Origin: Thermoflavimicrobium dichotomicum
GTDB taxonomy: Bacteria; Bacillota; Bacilli; Thermoactinomycetales; Thermoactinomycetaceae
Assembly (NCBI RefSeq): GCF_900114055.1
Contig: NZ_FORR01000007.1
Location: forward strand, 93,876 to 157,875
Length of the DNA stretch: 64,000 bases
Reading direction: 5' to 3'
Positions 8,946 through 18,190 of the stretch are shown here, piece after piece (positions within the stretch are counted from its first letter, which is position 1; the number at the start of each line of letters is the position of its first letter). Under the pieces are notes generated by a model. The model saw only the letters and a list, made by a program, of their open reading frames with translations. It was not told where the DNA came from and made no database searches. The position numbers and the translations under genes were made by a program.

Positions 8946-9749
8946 ATGAAAAGTTGGCATACCAAGTGGATAGACCGATCGCAAAAAAGAAAGCCAAAAC
9001 CACGCACCTGTGGATTAAATTGCCTGATCGATAAAGGCCTCGGTCTTCATGCATTTTATGACCTGTTAGAGCTTGCTGGTGATCACATTGATTTCATTAA
9101 ACTGGGATTTGGTACAGCTGGAATTACACCACCATCCATCCTCCAGGAAAAAATCAGCTTGGCCCGACAATATGACGTCCATCTATACCCTGGCGGAACA
9201 TTTTTCGAAATTGCTTATACCGAAGGACATGCGACAGATTACTTTACTCGATTGCAAACAATGGGTTTTGAGTGGGTCGAAATTTCCGATGGCACCATTG
9301 ATCTTCCACTAACTAACCGGAGTCAATTGATTTATCAGGCCCGTCAACAGGGGCTCATTGTCATCACTGAAATTGGCAAAAAAAAAGAAGGCAGTTTTTC
9401 ATCTCTTGATGAGTTTATCACTCTTTATCAGCATGACATACGGCATGGTGCTGCCTATGTCACCATGGAAGGAAGAGAAAGCGGAATCAATGTCGGGCTC
9501 TATAATAAACACGGCGATATGGATATCGCCTATTTACAAAAATTAGTCCATCGAGTCAACTCCGACTCGATCATTTGGGAAGCTCCCCTAAAAAAGCAGC
9601 AAGTTACCATGCTTCAATTGTTGGGTTCGGAAGTGAATCTTGGTAATATTCCTCCTACTGAAGTCCTGGCAGTGGAGTCTTTGCGTCGAGGTCTACGATC
9701 CGAAACCTTTCATCTTTGGGAAAGTTCAAATAAGCAGCAAGACCACTAG
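8946..9749 (+). CDS. Phosphosulfolactate synthase (ComA/YitD family)
   Basis: A 267-residue TIM-barrel enzyme that adds sulfite to phosphoenolpyruvate to make (2R)-phospho-3-sulfolactate. Family motifs include DHIDFIKLGFGTA, LYPGGTFFEIA, GFEWVEISDGTI, VITEIGKKKEGS and GSEVNLGNIPP. In Bacillus the homologue YitD feeds sulfolactate production in spores; in methanogens it starts coenzyme M synthesis. ATG 8946 is chosen (GAGGG 13 bases upstream) over the longer frame from 8874 because family members begin near here. The phosphatase partner (ComB/YitC) is not in this window. Confidence 0.88.
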   Translation: MKSWHTKWIDRSQKRKPKPRTCGLNCLIDKGLGLHAFYDLLELAGDHIDFIKLGFGTAGITPPSILQEKISLARQYDVHLYPGGTFFEIAYTEGHATDYFTRLQTMGFEWVEISDGTIDLPLTNRSQLIYQARQQGLIVITEIGKKKEGSFSSLDEFITLYQHDIRHGAAYVTMEGRESGINVGLYNKHGDMDIAYLQKLVHRVNSDSIIWEAPLKKQQVTMLQLLGSEVNLGNIPPTEVLAVESLRRGLRSETFHLWESSNKQQDH

Positions 9750-9841
9750 ACAGCCTGAAAATTGTTCGCTCTATCTTCTTCTAAATATCCTTTCCTGGAC
9801 ATACAGTGGTACAAAACACTGTGTGGACAGGAGTAACGAGC

Positions 9842-10297
9842 ATGAAAGTCGACTTCTTTTTAGTCATTTTAATTCTGATCGGTATTTTGGGACGTTCTCC
9901 ATTAATCACTACAGCGGCAAGCTTTCTCTTGATCTTAAAAATGCTACACCTCGGTCGTTTCTTTGCTACAGTGGAACGGCGTGGCCTGGAACTGGGATTG
10001 CTTTTTTTGACGATCTCCGTACTCGTTCCCTTTGCGGCAGGACGTATTTCCTATAAAGACTTTCTCTCTGTTTTCACTTCGATTCCGGGCATCTTGGCGT
10101 TGATTGGTGGCGCGCTCGCTACCTACATGAATGGGAAAGGATTGGTCGTACTAAAAATGGACCCTCAATTAATCGTAGGTATGATGATTGGGTCCATTTT
10201 CGGCATTTTATTTTTGCGCGGGATTCCCGTAGGCCCCCTGATGGCAGCCGGGATCACCGCCCTGCTTCTCAAACTGTTTCATTTTTGGTGGAAATAA
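9842..10297 (+). CDS. DUF441 family membrane protein (YtwI-like)
   Basis: A 151-residue hydrophobic protein with about four membrane helices; motifs [17 protein letters not shown] and [15 protein letters not shown] are typical of DUF441 (UPF0756). ATG 9842 follows AGGAGTAACGAGC. Function is not known for the family. A terminator hairpin follows at 10397-10450. Confidence 0.85.
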   Translation: MKVDFFLVILILIGILGRSPLITTAASFLLILKMLHLGRFFATVERRGLELGLLFLTISVLVPFAAGRISYKDFLSVFTSIPGILALIGGALATYMNGKGLVVLKMDPQLIVGMMIGSIFGILFLRGIPVGPLMAAGITALLLKLFHFWWK

Positions 10298-10396
10298 CAT
10301 CAGTCAGCGGACAGAGAGGTACAAATTCATGAATACATCCATTGCGGAAATTTTAACTCTCATACATCGCAAGCGTCTTTGCCCATCCTGAGCGTG

Positions 10397-10450
10397 AAGG
10401 TTCCTTTTCCGTCGCATTCCCACCAGAGAATCAATCGGAAGAGGAACCTT
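10397..10450. terminator. Bidirectional terminator-like hairpin
   Basis: Arms AAGGTTCCTTTTCCG and CGGAAGAGGAACCTT enclose a loop of about 24 bases, followed by CTTTTATT on the plus strand. It sits between convergent genes (DUF441 and the HEAT-repeat gene). The arm TTCCTTTTCC recurs in other hairpins of this window. Confidence 0.6.
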
Positions 10451-10465
10451 CTTTTATTAACCGCC

Positions 10466-11623
10466 TTATTCTTTGTTCTCTCTTAATCCTCGTGTCATTT
10501 GTTGCCAGACAGTTCCACTCGCCTCTTCTCCCTTTTCAATTCGTTCCAAAGCCATTTGGATTTGCATCCTTACTTCAAATTCAGGCTCGTTTTCTGCCTG
10601 TCTAAGTGCATCAAGAGCGGTTTCATCTCCGACCTCATACAAGAAACGGGCTGCTCGCCAACGCACCAGTTTATTCGGATCTTTCAAGGCTTCACACATT
10701 GCTGGAATCGCTTCAGGATCTCCCAAATCAGACAAGGTATCACCAGCAGTCCGGCGAACGATGGAGGATGCATCTTTTAAAGCGCGATATAAATAAGGCA
10801 AAACTTTTTTACCGCCAATAAAGCCAAGATATACGACAGCCAGCCGGCGAATAGCTGCTTTTTCATCCCGCAAGGCCTGGTCCAGTATATCCAAATGCTC
10901 TTCGGATGGCTCCCATTGTTCGAAGGCAGCATAACGTCTTTCCCACTCTTTTTCACGAAAGGCTTCGCGCACCGTTTCTGCCGAAATGGCTTGTTTTTTG
11001 GGCTCGATTTCTTCCCCTTCAGCCAGCACACGTTCGACCAATTGCTGCAAGCGTTTTTCATCATAAGCAGCACAAATCTCTTCCATTACTTGCTCCCCAA
11101 CATCTTTCAAGTCCCCATAGCGTGGAGTTTGTTCTTCCCATCTGCGCTCCAGAATGAGATTGGAGGTAGCTGTTTGTGCCTTCATCACTGCTTCTTTGAA
11201 TCGCTCAGGCAATCCGACACGCACTTCTTCGCCATCTTTGACCAATTTGATTTGCATCGGAATATCTCTTAGCTTTTGAATATAAACCGTAACCTCACCA
11301 AATGAGTCCTTCGCTACATCCTGTGGTTCCTGTCCTGAATCAGCTGGAACGCTAACAGCGCTATCTGCATCGCCCAACACTTTTCGCGCCAAAGCCAGCA
11401 CTTCCTGCCAATCTGCTTTAGGATGCCTTTCTAGCGAAATAAAGTCTGAAACCTGAAAGACACCCTGTACACCCTCAATCGACAAAAGTTGTTGAATATA
11501 TGGAGGCGCTGCCTCTTTATTCTTTTGATTAAAGTTATAACTCGTTTCTGCAGGCAACTGCTCGTCCAGATTTAATTTCATTACATTTGGACTTGGAGTC
11601 GGCTCGATCGAGACGATTTTCAT
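10466..11623 (-). CDS. Nfu-N/HEAT-repeat protein (conserved virulence factor C family, YpgR-like)
   Basis: A 385-residue cytosolic protein. The N-terminus (KIVSIEPTPSPNVMKLNLDE) is a Nfu/NifU N-terminal domain, found on iron-sulfur scaffold proteins. The C-terminal half, from about residue 240, is a series of HEAT-like repeats (RRLAVVYLGFIGGKKVLPYLYRAL, RRTAGDTLSDLGDPEAIPAM, RWRAARFLYEVGDETAL). This matches Bacillus YpgR and staphylococcal CvfC, whose molecular role is unclear. ATG 11623 follows GGGGTGAT; an in-frame GTG at 11632 is the alternative. Confidence 0.82.
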   Translation of the reverse strand: MKIVSIEPTPSPNVMKLNLDEQLPAETSYNFNQKNKEAAPPYIQQLLSIEGVQGVFQVSDFISLERHPKADWQEVLALARKVLGDADSAVSVPADSGQEPQDVAKDSFGEVTVYIQKLRDIPMQIKLVKDGEEVRVGLPERFKEAVMKAQTATSNLILERRWEEQTPRYGDLKDVGEQVMEEICAAYDEKRLQQLVERVLAEGEEIEPKKQAISAETVREAFREKEWERRYAAFEQWEPSEEHLDILDQALRDEKAAIRRLAVVYLGFIGGKKVLPYLYRALKDASSIVRRTAGDTLSDLGDPEAIPAMCEALKDPNKLVRWRAARFLYEVGDETALDALRQAENEPEFEVRMQIQMALERIEKGEEASGTVWQQMTRGLRENKE

Positions 11624-11648
11624 TGGAATCACCCCGTTTCATCGTAAT

Positions 11649-11683
11649 AAAGAAAGCCTCTGGATATCGCAGAGGCTTTCTTT
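11649..11683 (-). terminator. Terminator after efp
   Basis: Stem AAAGAAAGCCTCTG (11649-11662) with CAGAGGCTTTCTTT (11670-11683), loop of seven bases. On the minus strand it is followed by ATTACG; T-rich sequence lies inside the arm. It separates the efp transcript from the HEAT-repeat gene. Confidence 0.75.
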
Positions 11684-11732
11684 AGTGAGTACAGCTGGGA
11701 TCGTTCGAGAATCGTTAACAAGCAATGATTGT

Positions 11733-12290
11733 TTATGCGCGAGATACATATTCTCCGCTACGAGTATCGACAATGATGCGATCACCTTGGTTGATAAAGA
11801 GCGGAACTTGTACCACAAAACCAGTAGACAGTTTTGCCGGTTTGCTACCACCAGATACGGTATCTCCTTTAATTCCCGGTTCCGTTTCGACGACTTCCAA
11901 TTCTACCGTATTCGGTAGCTGAATTCCGATCGTTTCCCCTTTAAAGATGACCAGGTTTACATTCATATTTTCTTGCAAGAAATTGAGCTCATATTGTAAA
12001 CGGTCAGCGGGTAATGTAATTTGATCATACGTTTCGTTATCCATAAATGTATATTCGCCGCCGCTTTCATAAAGATATTGCATCTGCCGGGTTTCCACCA
12101 TTGCTCTTGGTACTTTTTCGCCCGCACGGAATGTACGCTCTTGAATATTTCCATTTCTCAAGTTACGCAGTTTGGAACGAACAAAAGCTGCTCCTTTTCC
12201 TGGCTTTACATGTTGGAACTCAATCACTTGCCATACGTCTCCATCCAGTTCAATGGTTAAACCTGTACGAAAATCGTTCACACTAATCAT
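11733..12290 (-). CDS. efp: Translation elongation factor P
   Basis: A full-length 185-residue EF-P, which binds between the P and E sites and rescues ribosomes stalled at polyproline. The N-terminal KOW-like domain has the loop [10 protein letters not shown] with lysine at position 32, the residue modified in other bacteria (5-aminopentanol in B. subtilis). The C-terminal OB domains include [20 protein letters not shown] and [13 protein letters not shown]. Lies 25 bases after the X-Pro peptidase gene on the same strand, as in Bacillus (yqhT-efp). Confidence 0.97.
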   Translation of the reverse strand: MISVNDFRTGLTIELDGDVWQVIEFQHVKPGKGAAFVRSKLRNLRNGNIQERTFRAGEKVPRAMVETRQMQYLYESGGEYTFMDNETYDQITLPADRLQYELNFLQENMNVNLVIFKGETIGIQLPNTVELEVVETEPGIKGDTVSGGSKPAKLSTGFVVQVPLFINQGDRIIVDTRSGEYVSRA

Positions 12291-12315
12291 CCAGACTTCC
12301 TCCTAACATATAAAA

Positions 12316-13392
12316 TCAATCAATCACAATTAATTCTTTCTTACTATGTGTTAGAACTTCATATCCTGATTCGGTCACAAGGACATCATCCTCGATCCGG
12401 ACACCGCCAAAATCTGGGATATAAATCCCCGGTTCCACTGTGACGATCATTCCAGGAACGAGCGTATCTTCACTCTGGGTAGAAAGATAAGGTCCTTCAT
12501 GCACTTCCAATCCGATCCCATGTCCTGTACCATGTCCAAAGTAATCGCCATATCCTTGGCTTATAATGTAATTCCGTGCAGCCGCATCGACTTCAACACC
12601 AGATACTCCCGGTTGAATGGCACGAATACCTCGATTCTCTGCCTCTAATACAGTATCATAAATTTCTTTTTGTTTGTCATTGGGTTTTCCTAACATAATG
12701 GTTCTCGTAATATCTGAAACGTAACCATTATATAAGGCACCAAAATCCAAGGTGACCAAATCACCTTTTTCCAGCTTTTTGTCACTGGCTACACCATGGG
12801 GCAAAGCGGAACGTTTACCCGAAGCGATAATCATATCAAATGAAGAAGAGGTCGCTCCAAATTCCCGAAGTAAAAATTCCAAACGGGTAGCCACTTGCTT
12901 TTCGGTCATACCTGGACGAATCTCTTCCAAAATTCTTGCAAATGCCTGATCAGCAATAGAAGCTGCCTGACGGATGATGGCGATCTCTTCCTGATCCTTG
13001 ATCATGCGCAGTTTATCAACAAAAAAGCTGGTTGGAGTGAGTTGAATGCCTTTACACCCGTCTTTCAGACGATTGAATTGTGCATAGGAAAGGTCTTCTG
13101 CTTCAACCGCCAGATTGGATACATCCAATCTACGGCATTCCTGAGCGATCGTTGGAATGAGATCCATATGTCGTTTATATTCGATCACCTTAAAAGATGA
13201 TGCCTGTTGTTTGGCTTGAACAGTATAACGGGTATCAACGAACAGGATCGCTTCGTTGGCCGTTACCAATACCGTTCCTGCTGAACCCGTAAACCCTGTG
13301 ATATACCGACGATTGGGAGCACGAGTAATCAGGATGGCTTCTAGTCCATTTTGTTCCATTTGAGCACGGAGCCGTTTCAGTCGCTTCTCCAT
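12316..13392 (-). CDS. yqhT: Xaa-Pro aminopeptidase family (YqhT), M24 metallopeptidase
   Basis: A 358-residue enzyme that removes N-terminal residues preceding proline. The creatinase-type N-terminal domain includes ILITRAPNRRYITGFTGSAG. The catalytic pita-bread domain shows the metal ligands in LVTLDFGALYNGYVSDITRT, GHGTGHGIGLEVHE, VTVEPGIYIP and GVRIEDDV. ATG 13392 has AAGGAG 8 bases upstream; GTG 13401 is the longer option. Adjacent to aroQ (12 bases) and efp, so probably one transcript. Confidence 0.93.
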   Translation of the reverse strand: MEKRLKRLRAQMEQNGLEAILITRAPNRRYITGFTGSAGTVLVTANEAILFVDTRYTVQAKQQASSFKVIEYKRHMDLIPTIAQECRRLDVSNLAVEAEDLSYAQFNRLKDGCKGIQLTPTSFFVDKLRMIKDQEEIAIIRQAASIADQAFARILEEIRPGMTEKQVATRLEFLLREFGATSSSFDMIIASGKRSALPHGVASDKKLEKGDLVTLDFGALYNGYVSDITRTIMLGKPNDKQKEIYDTVLEAENRGIRAIQPGVSGVEVDAAARNYIISQGYGDYFGHGTGHGIGLEVHEGPYLSTQSEDTLVPGMIVTVEPGIYIPDFGGVRIEDDVLVTESGYEVLTHSKKELIVID

Positions 13393-13404
13393 CGTTCCCA
13401 CTCC

Positions 13405-13854
13405 TTATGTAAGTGCTGTTTTTTGACAGCTTCGTTGGATCGCCATTAGGGCCAATTCATAGCCGATAAAACCCAAGCCAACAATTTGCCCAGCAGTGAC
13501 AGGGGCGGTCACAGAGGTAGAACGAAATGGTTCACGGGCATGAATATTGGATAAGTGCACTTCGATTACCGGAACATCGATCGATGTGATCGCATCACGA
13601 ATCGCATAACTATAATGCGTATACGCACCAGGATTCAAGATGATGTAATCATATTTTCCCTCAGCCATATGAAGCTGGTCAATCAATTCACCTTCTGCAT
13701 TTGACTGAAAACAGGTAACGTTCAAACCTAGCTCCGTACCCAGTTCAACCAACTGTTGATTCAGTTCTTCCAATGTACCTGTTCCATATATGCTCGGTTC
13801 TCGTTTACCTAACCGATTCAGGTTGGGACCATGAAGAACCAGCACTTGTATCAC
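13405..13854 (-). CDS. aroQ: Type II 3-dehydroquinate dehydratase
   Basis: A 149-residue enzyme of the shikimate pathway that turns 3-dehydroquinate into 3-dehydroshikimate; type II enzymes form dodecamers. Active-site motifs are visible: HGPNLNRLGKREPSIYG, FQSNAEGELIDQLH, NPGAYTHYSYAIRDAI and EVHLSNIHAREPFR. The start is GTG 13854, preceded by AGGGGATGAT. First gene of the aroQ-yqhT-efp group. Confidence 0.96.
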   Translation of the reverse strand: MIQVLVLHGPNLNRLGKREPSIYGTGTLEELNQQLVELGTELGLNVTCFQSNAEGELIDQLHMAEGKYDYIILNPGAYTHYSYAIRDAITSIDVPVIEVHLSNIHAREPFRSTSVTAPVTAGQIVGLGFIGYELALMAIQRSCQKTALT

Positions 13855-14038
13855 TATACATCATCCCCTGTCATTGTATCACAATTCGTGGAAAATCATT
13901 ACCACAATTATTTATTGTCCCACGTTTTTTGTATTTTGTCCAATGTTTGATCGATCCATTGAAATCATACAATGATTTGCGGCTTTATGGTAAAATAAAG
14001 GTATTAAAGACAGAAACAAAGGTGGTGCAGTACTGCTC

Positions 14039-15031
14039 GTGGCTGAAAAACCCGTACTATACGGCGGACAAGCTGTCATAGAAGGTGTGATGTTTGGCGG
14101 TCGCTATACTCAGGTTACAGCTATCCGTCGAAAAAATGGGCAAATTGAAACATACGAAATATTAAAAAATGAACATCCGGCTCTTTCCTTCCTGAAAAAG
14201 ATTCCTTTTATTCGTGGAATCGTTGCATTGGTTGAATCAAGTGCGTCCGGAGCCAAACATCTTCAATTTGCTTCCGAAAAATACGAACAAGATATGGATG
14301 AAGATGATGAAAGTACTGCAAGCGCTTCCGAAGATTCCTCTTCTTCTTCGTGGAATGTTGGAATGATGATAAGTGTCACGATCCTGGGCATTTTATCCTT
14401 TATTGTCGGGAAAATCATTTTTACTGCTGTACCTGCTTTTTTAGCGAGTGTTTTATTTGACCGTTTTACCAAAAACCTCATTATTCAAAATCTGATCGAA
14501 GGTGGTATCAAAACCCTTTTATTACTTACGTATTTATGGATTATATCGCAAACTCCCATCATCAAACGGTTGTTTCAATATCATGGTGCAGAACACAAAG
14601 TGATTAGCACGTATGAACTTGGGCAAGAATTAACAGTAGAAAATGTTCAAAAACAGTCCACTCTTCACTATCGCTGTGGAAGCAGTTTTATCATCCTTAC
14701 AGTCATTGTTGGTGTGATTCTGTACTCCTTCTTCCATTATGATACCGTCTGGGATCGGATATGGAATCGAATCCTGCTTATTCCAGTTGTCATTGGCCTC
14801 TCCTATGAACTGTTACGCTTTACCAATGCAGTAAGAAACGTACCTGTCCTTGGCCTTCTGGGTTACCCCGGATTATGGCTACAGAAATTAACAACCAAAG
14901 AACCATCGGATGATCAAGTGGAAGTAGCCATTGCCGCCTTTAACCGTATGCTCGAACTTGACGCAGAAATTGCCCAAAGCAAGAGTACAGAACAAGCAGC
15001 CACTGCACATCTTTCCTCTTCCACATCTTAA
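14039..15031 (+). CDS. yqhQ: DUF1385 membrane protein (YqhQ family)
   Basis: A 330-residue membrane protein starting VAEKPVLYGGQAVIEGVMFGG (GTG 14039), the family hallmark, with PFIRGIVALVES, a Ser-rich acidic loop (about residues 80-105), several membrane helices and RLFQYHGAEHKVISTYE, then CGSSFIILTVIVGVILYSFF. Divergent from aroQ as in Bacillus. Function is not established. Confidence 0.92.
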   Translation: MAEKPVLYGGQAVIEGVMFGGRYTQVTAIRRKNGQIETYEILKNEHPALSFLKKIPFIRGIVALVESSASGAKHLQFASEKYEQDMDEDDESTASASEDSSSSSWNVGMMISVTILGILSFIVGKIIFTAVPAFLASVLFDRFTKNLIIQNLIEGGIKTLLLLTYLWIISQTPIIKRLFQYHGAEHKVISTYELGQELTVENVQKQSTLHYRCGSSFIILTVIVGVILYSFFHYDTVWDRIWNRILLIPVVIGLSYELLRFTNAVRNVPVLGLLGYPGLWLQKLTTKEPSDDQVEVAIAAFNRMLELDAEIAQSKSTEQAATAHLSSSTS

Positions 15032-15072
15032 GACCCCTATGTTTTTGGGTTCTGCAAAGAAAGGGTGGTTGT

Positions 15073-15423
15073 ATGGTTTCTCACTCTTCCCACTCAAAAG
15101 GATGGAGATGGGTTATCTTTACACTGATTGGGATTGGATTTGGACATAAGGTGTGGAATTCCTTATCAACTTTATGGCTATTTCTGTTGGATATCATGAT
15201 ACCGGCACTTTTAATCGGTATCGTTATTTATCTCTATAAATATCCTCCAAAATGGTTACGCAGAATCAGCCTTTCTCAACGACCACCCCATGTACGTTAT
15301 CGCAAAAAAAACAAAACAGATTCCAACCTCAAAAAAACCCGTCCACTCCGAATCGTTAGCCATCAAAAGAAAAAAAACCATCCTTTTCGAGTCATTGATG
15401 GTAACAAGAAAAAATCACTTTGA
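15073..15423 (+). CDS. Small membrane protein with basic tail
   Basis: A 116-residue protein, not recognised. It has two hydrophobic segments (about residues 13-25 and 33-55, LWLFLLDIMIPALLIGIVIYLY) followed by a strongly basic tail rich in Lys, Arg and His. AAGGGTGG precedes ATG 15073. It follows yqhQ by 41 bases and ends at a terminator, so it is likely expressed with it. The basic tail suggests contact with nucleic acid or lipid head groups; no function can be given. Confidence 0.6.
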   Translation: MVSHSSHSKGWRWVIFTLIGIGFGHKVWNSLSTLWLFLLDIMIPALLIGIVIYLYKYPPKWLRRISLSQRPPHVRYRKKNKTDSNLKKTRPLRIVSHQKKKNHPFRVIDGNKKKSL

Positions 15424-15426
15424 TCT

Positions 15427-15456
15427 CCCTCTTTCGCCTGAAGAGGGATTTTTTTT
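15427..15456 (+). terminator. Terminator after yqhQ operon
   Basis: CCCTCTT and AAGAGGG flank TCGCCTG, followed by ATTTTTTTT. A textbook intrinsic terminator 4 bases after the previous stop codon. Confidence 0.85.
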
Positions 15457-15811
15457 ACCCGAACCGCAAGATTTGCCGATCAGACTGAATCATCCAGACA
15501 CGTATGGAACCACGCACTTCAGCTAAAATATAGGGATAAACAACCACTTGTGGATAGAATTTATCTTTCTCAGGATGCCGTTCTTCAACAAATACATCCG
15601 TCTCTTTTTCATCCCCTTCCACCTTGATCAATTCCAATCGATAGCCGGGATTCGGTCGCATTCCCAAGGCAATCAAGAGATAATGCTGTTCTTGCCAAGT
15701 ATAAACAAATAAGCCTTTTTTTCTTTTATGCTCATAAAACCATACCAATACCTCTTTAGGTAATTGATCCATCTTTTTGTCTTCGATCACCCGAAAATTT
15801 TCATGTGGCAT
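15455..15811 (-). CDS. PrcB C-terminal-domain-like protein
   Basis: A 118-residue protein. The central stretch YLLIALGMRPNPGYRLELIKVE and the later VVVYPYILAEV match the PrcB_C domain (protease complex subunit family), a small beta-rich domain with an unknown role in Firmicutes. ATG 15811 is chosen because GGAGGAGC lies directly upstream. No signal peptide is seen. It lies 20 bases after the patatin gene, on the same strand. Confidence 0.65.
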   Translation of the reverse strand: MPHENFRVIEDKKMDQLPKEVLVWFYEHKRKKGLFVYTWQEQHYLLIALGMRPNPGYRLELIKVEGDEKETDVFVEERHPEKDKFYPQVVVYPYILAEVRGSIRVWMIQSDRQILRFG

Positions 15812-15831
15812 AAATTGCTCCTCCAATGAAT

Positions 15832-16749
15832 CTAATTTCTCTTTCCACGTACTTGCAGATATTGTTCAAACGTCCAATCACGGAAAAATGCTTCTGCTGC
15901 TTTTTGACCTGATCGAAACAATTGTTCTTTTTGTTCGCGATTAAGGGAAAAGTCTGTGATCTTGATTCCCATCGAAGGAACCATGATCGTTCGCAATTGA
16001 TCTTGCCCCTGAATGGCTCGATTATCATGTGCTTCTAACATGGTAAAAAAAATCGACATCAGCATACTAAAGGGGCCGTCAATCCGATTGATCTTTTTTT
16101 CTGAAGAAGATACCAAACAAAAACCAAACGTAGGCCAGCGAGGTTCTTCCTGGTCAAACAACCAAACCGGAAAATTGCTTAATACGCCGCCATCCACAAT
16201 ATAACAATGGGTGCGATGAGATTGATGGCGAATTTTTACGGGTTGAAAAAAATAAGGAATACTGGCACTCATTCTGACTGCCCGAGCCACTGATATTTCT
16301 TCCTTTTTATATCCATAGTTTATCAAATCATCAGGCAAAACCAACAATTGGCTAAGTGTAATATCAGAAGCAATGACATGCAATTCTGTATCTCCCTGAA
16401 AGTCTGAAAATGTTTCAATTCCTTTGGCCTTTAAAAGGGAAGCTAACCATTTTTCCAAAGCATCTCCTGAATACATTCCCTTTTTGAGCCAAATGCGAAG
16501 CAAAGGCCCAATATACGGGATTTGATTAAACCAATTCGGAGATAAAAAATCCAAAAAGTTTTTCTCCATTAAAATCTGGTACAATTCATCCGCAGTATAT
16601 CCTGCTGCAATCAAGGAAGCGATCACCGCTCCAGCTGAAGTTCCTGCCACCCGCTTCCAACGAAATCCCTTTTTCTCCGCAACGGATAATGCACCAACCA
16701 AACCAATTCCTTTTACTCCTCCACCTTCAAATACGGCATCTGCCCACAT
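15832..16749 (-). CDS. yqhO: Patatin-like phospholipase (YqhO family)
   Basis: A 305-residue serine hydrolase. Patatin motifs are intact: oxyanion hole FEGGGVKGIGLVGAL near the start, nucleophile GTSAG (about residue 42), and the catalytic Asp in IVDGGVLSNFP. Such enzymes release fatty acids from lipids; the real substrate is unknown. ATG 16749 is selected so that the protein begins just before the glycine loop as in Bacillus YqhO; earlier in-frame ATGs exist at 16767 and 16770. Confidence 0.9.
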   Translation of the reverse strand: MWADAVFEGGGVKGIGLVGALSVAEKKGFRWKRVAGTSAGAVIASLIAAGYTADELYQILMEKNFLDFLSPNWFNQIPYIGPLLRIWLKKGMYSGDALEKWLASLLKAKGIETFSDFQGDTELHVIASDITLSQLLVLPDDLINYGYKKEEISVARAVRMSASIPYFFQPVKIRHQSHRTHCYIVDGGVLSNFPVWLFDQEEPRWPTFGFCLVSSSEKKINRIDGPFSMLMSIFFTMLEAHDNRAIQGQDQLRTIMVPSMGIKITDFSLNREQKEQLFRSGQKAAEAFFRDWTFEQYLQVRGKRN

Positions 16750-16801
16750 ACATATTCCAGCTCCCATCACTCTTTTAAGATCATTGTATGATTAAATGTA
16801 T

Positions 16802-16831
16802 AAAAAAACCCAGGGATTGAGTCCATGGGTT
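16802..16831 (-). terminator. Terminator after mntR
   Basis: AACCCA and TGGGTT with inner GG/CC pairs form a stem; on the minus strand it is followed by TTTTTTTATA. Confidence 0.75.
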
Positions 16832-17276
16832 AGAGTGACTGAAGATCTTCGATTTCTTCCTGTTCCGTTTTTTCCTTCAATAGCCGTAAATGTTCTACAA
16901 TCTCTGGGTTTTTTCCTAAAAAATCAACCAGGTTTTCGATGCATGTAATGGAATCCCAACTCAGATGATGTTCAATCCCCTCAACATCGTTGTAAATGTG
17001 CTCCTCATTTACGCCGATCAGCCGTAAAAACTGCTCCAGTAAATGATGTCGATCCACTAGGCGCTTTCCTATTTTCTTTCCTTTTGCAGTAAGAACAAGC
17101 CCACGATATTTCTCATACACCAAATATTTGCTTTGATCCAGCTTTTGTACCATTTTCGTAACCGATGAGGGGTGTACTTCCAACGCTTCGGCAATGTCAG
17201 ATACTCGTGCATAACCTTTTTGTTCAATCAATTTATAAATATTTTCCAAATAGTCTTCCATGCTTGGCGTTGGCAT
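16830..17276 (-). CDS. mntR: Manganese-responsive regulator MntR
   Basis: A 148-residue DtxR/MntR-family repressor that, with Mn(II), shuts off manganese uptake genes. The N-terminal winged helix ([33 protein letters not shown]) is followed by a dimerisation domain. The known metal ligands fit: Asp8 and Glu11 in EDYLE, His77 in DRHHLLEQF, and Glu/Glu/His in VEGIEHHL. It lacks the SH3 domain of DtxR, as MntR does. Its probable target mntABCD is at 21669-25504. Confidence 0.95.
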   Translation of the reverse strand: MPTPSMEDYLENIYKLIEQKGYARVSDIAEALEVHPSSVTKMVQKLDQSKYLVYEKYRGLVLTAKGKKIGKRLVDRHHLLEQFLRLIGVNEEHIYNDVEGIEHHLSWDSITCIENLVDFLGKNPEIVEHLRLLKEKTEQEEIEDLQSL

Positions 17277-17351
17277 AGATAACCCCTCCTATACTAGCGT
17301 CTGATAATTTCATTTTATCACACATCTTTACCATAAACATCCAACACACCA

Positions 17352-17909
17352 TCAAATTTTTCGCAATTCCCTTCCCATTAATCGAATCGCTTCCACCAAA
17401 TTTTTGCCCAGTTCTTCCAAACGTTGCTGTATCTTTTCGTCTTTCAATGTACCATCCGGATTAAACGCCATATACGAGCGCGGCACCGAAACCATGGACG
17501 GCAATGGCCATGCATGCAAGGTGCGACAAATAATATTCATGGTGTTAAGAGTATTGGTTGCTCCCAAAGCTCCACCTGCAGTTCCAACAAGAGCGACAAA
17601 TTTTCCTTCCAACTCACGTGCACCAATAAAATCCAAGGCATTCTTTAAAACACCAGAAATACTTCCATGATATTCAGGTGAACCCAGAATAAATCCATCC
17701 GCCTCTAACATTTTGGCTTTGAATTGATGAACTGCTTCTGGATACGTGGATTCATCCGAACGATCGTCATAGATTGGCAAAGGATTCTTCCTGAAATCAT
17801 ACAGTTCTACTTCTGCTCCTTGTTTCTTTGCCGCTTCCATTACAATCTGAACAGCACGTTTCGTGGTAGAGTTTGGATTCATGCTTCCGGCTAGGGCCAG
17901 GATTTTCAA
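17352..17909 (-). CDS. NADPH-dependent FMN reductase
   Basis: A 185-residue flavodoxin-like enzyme. The phosphate-binding loop LAGSMNPNSTT is at the N-terminus and GSPEYHGSISGVLKNALDF is the family signature, as in azoreductase YhdA/ArsH-type reductases. It likely transfers electrons from NADPH to flavin, quinones or azo compounds. Start TTG 17909 follows AAGGAG at 8 bases and gives the usual MKILALAGS beginning; a GTG three codons earlier directly abuts the binding site. Confidence 0.88.
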   Translation of the reverse strand: MKILALAGSMNPNSTTKRAVQIVMEAAKKQGAEVELYDFRKNPLPIYDDRSDESTYPEAVHQFKAKMLEADGFILGSPEYHGSISGVLKNALDFIGARELEGKFVALVGTAGGALGATNTLNTMNIICRTLHAWPLPSMVSVPRSYMAFNPDGTLKDEKIQQRLEELGKNLVEAIRLMGRELRKI

Positions 17910-17984
17910 CGCAAACACTCCTTTAGTTTATGTAGAAGGCCTGATACTATGATTCTTCGGGCAAGAATCCTTTTTGTATCAAGT

Positions 17985-18190
17985 GATTTCCTTGACCACT
18001 CCCCATGTGAAAACGCAGGGGATTCTTGGGTAATCCCTTCTACTGAAGAGAAATGAACCAAGCTCAACCCGCCAGTCCAGCGGTGAAAAAGATATTTTTC
18101 AAACTAGCCCTACTGCTTGGTTTTCGCTTTTCAGCCTAGTTTGATGCTCGCTCTCGTCCCGATCGGGTTTTCTCGCTCTCAAGAATATAA
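17985..18190 (-). ncRNA. Solo IS605-type right end with omega-RNA-like sequence
   Basis: On the minus strand, GGATTACCCAAGAATCCCC is followed by a hairpin (CCCCTGCG...CATGGGG) and GAGTGGTC, the shape of the right end of IS200/IS605 elements, where the TnpB guide RNA ends. About 150 bases of G/C-rich, self-complementary sequence lie 5' of it (18030-18190), but no tnpB is present. The same ACCCAAGAA block occurs at the right end of the element at 26763 and at 20581. This explains most of the gene-free stretch 17910-18361; the remainder (18190-18361) shows nothing clear. Confidence 0.45.
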
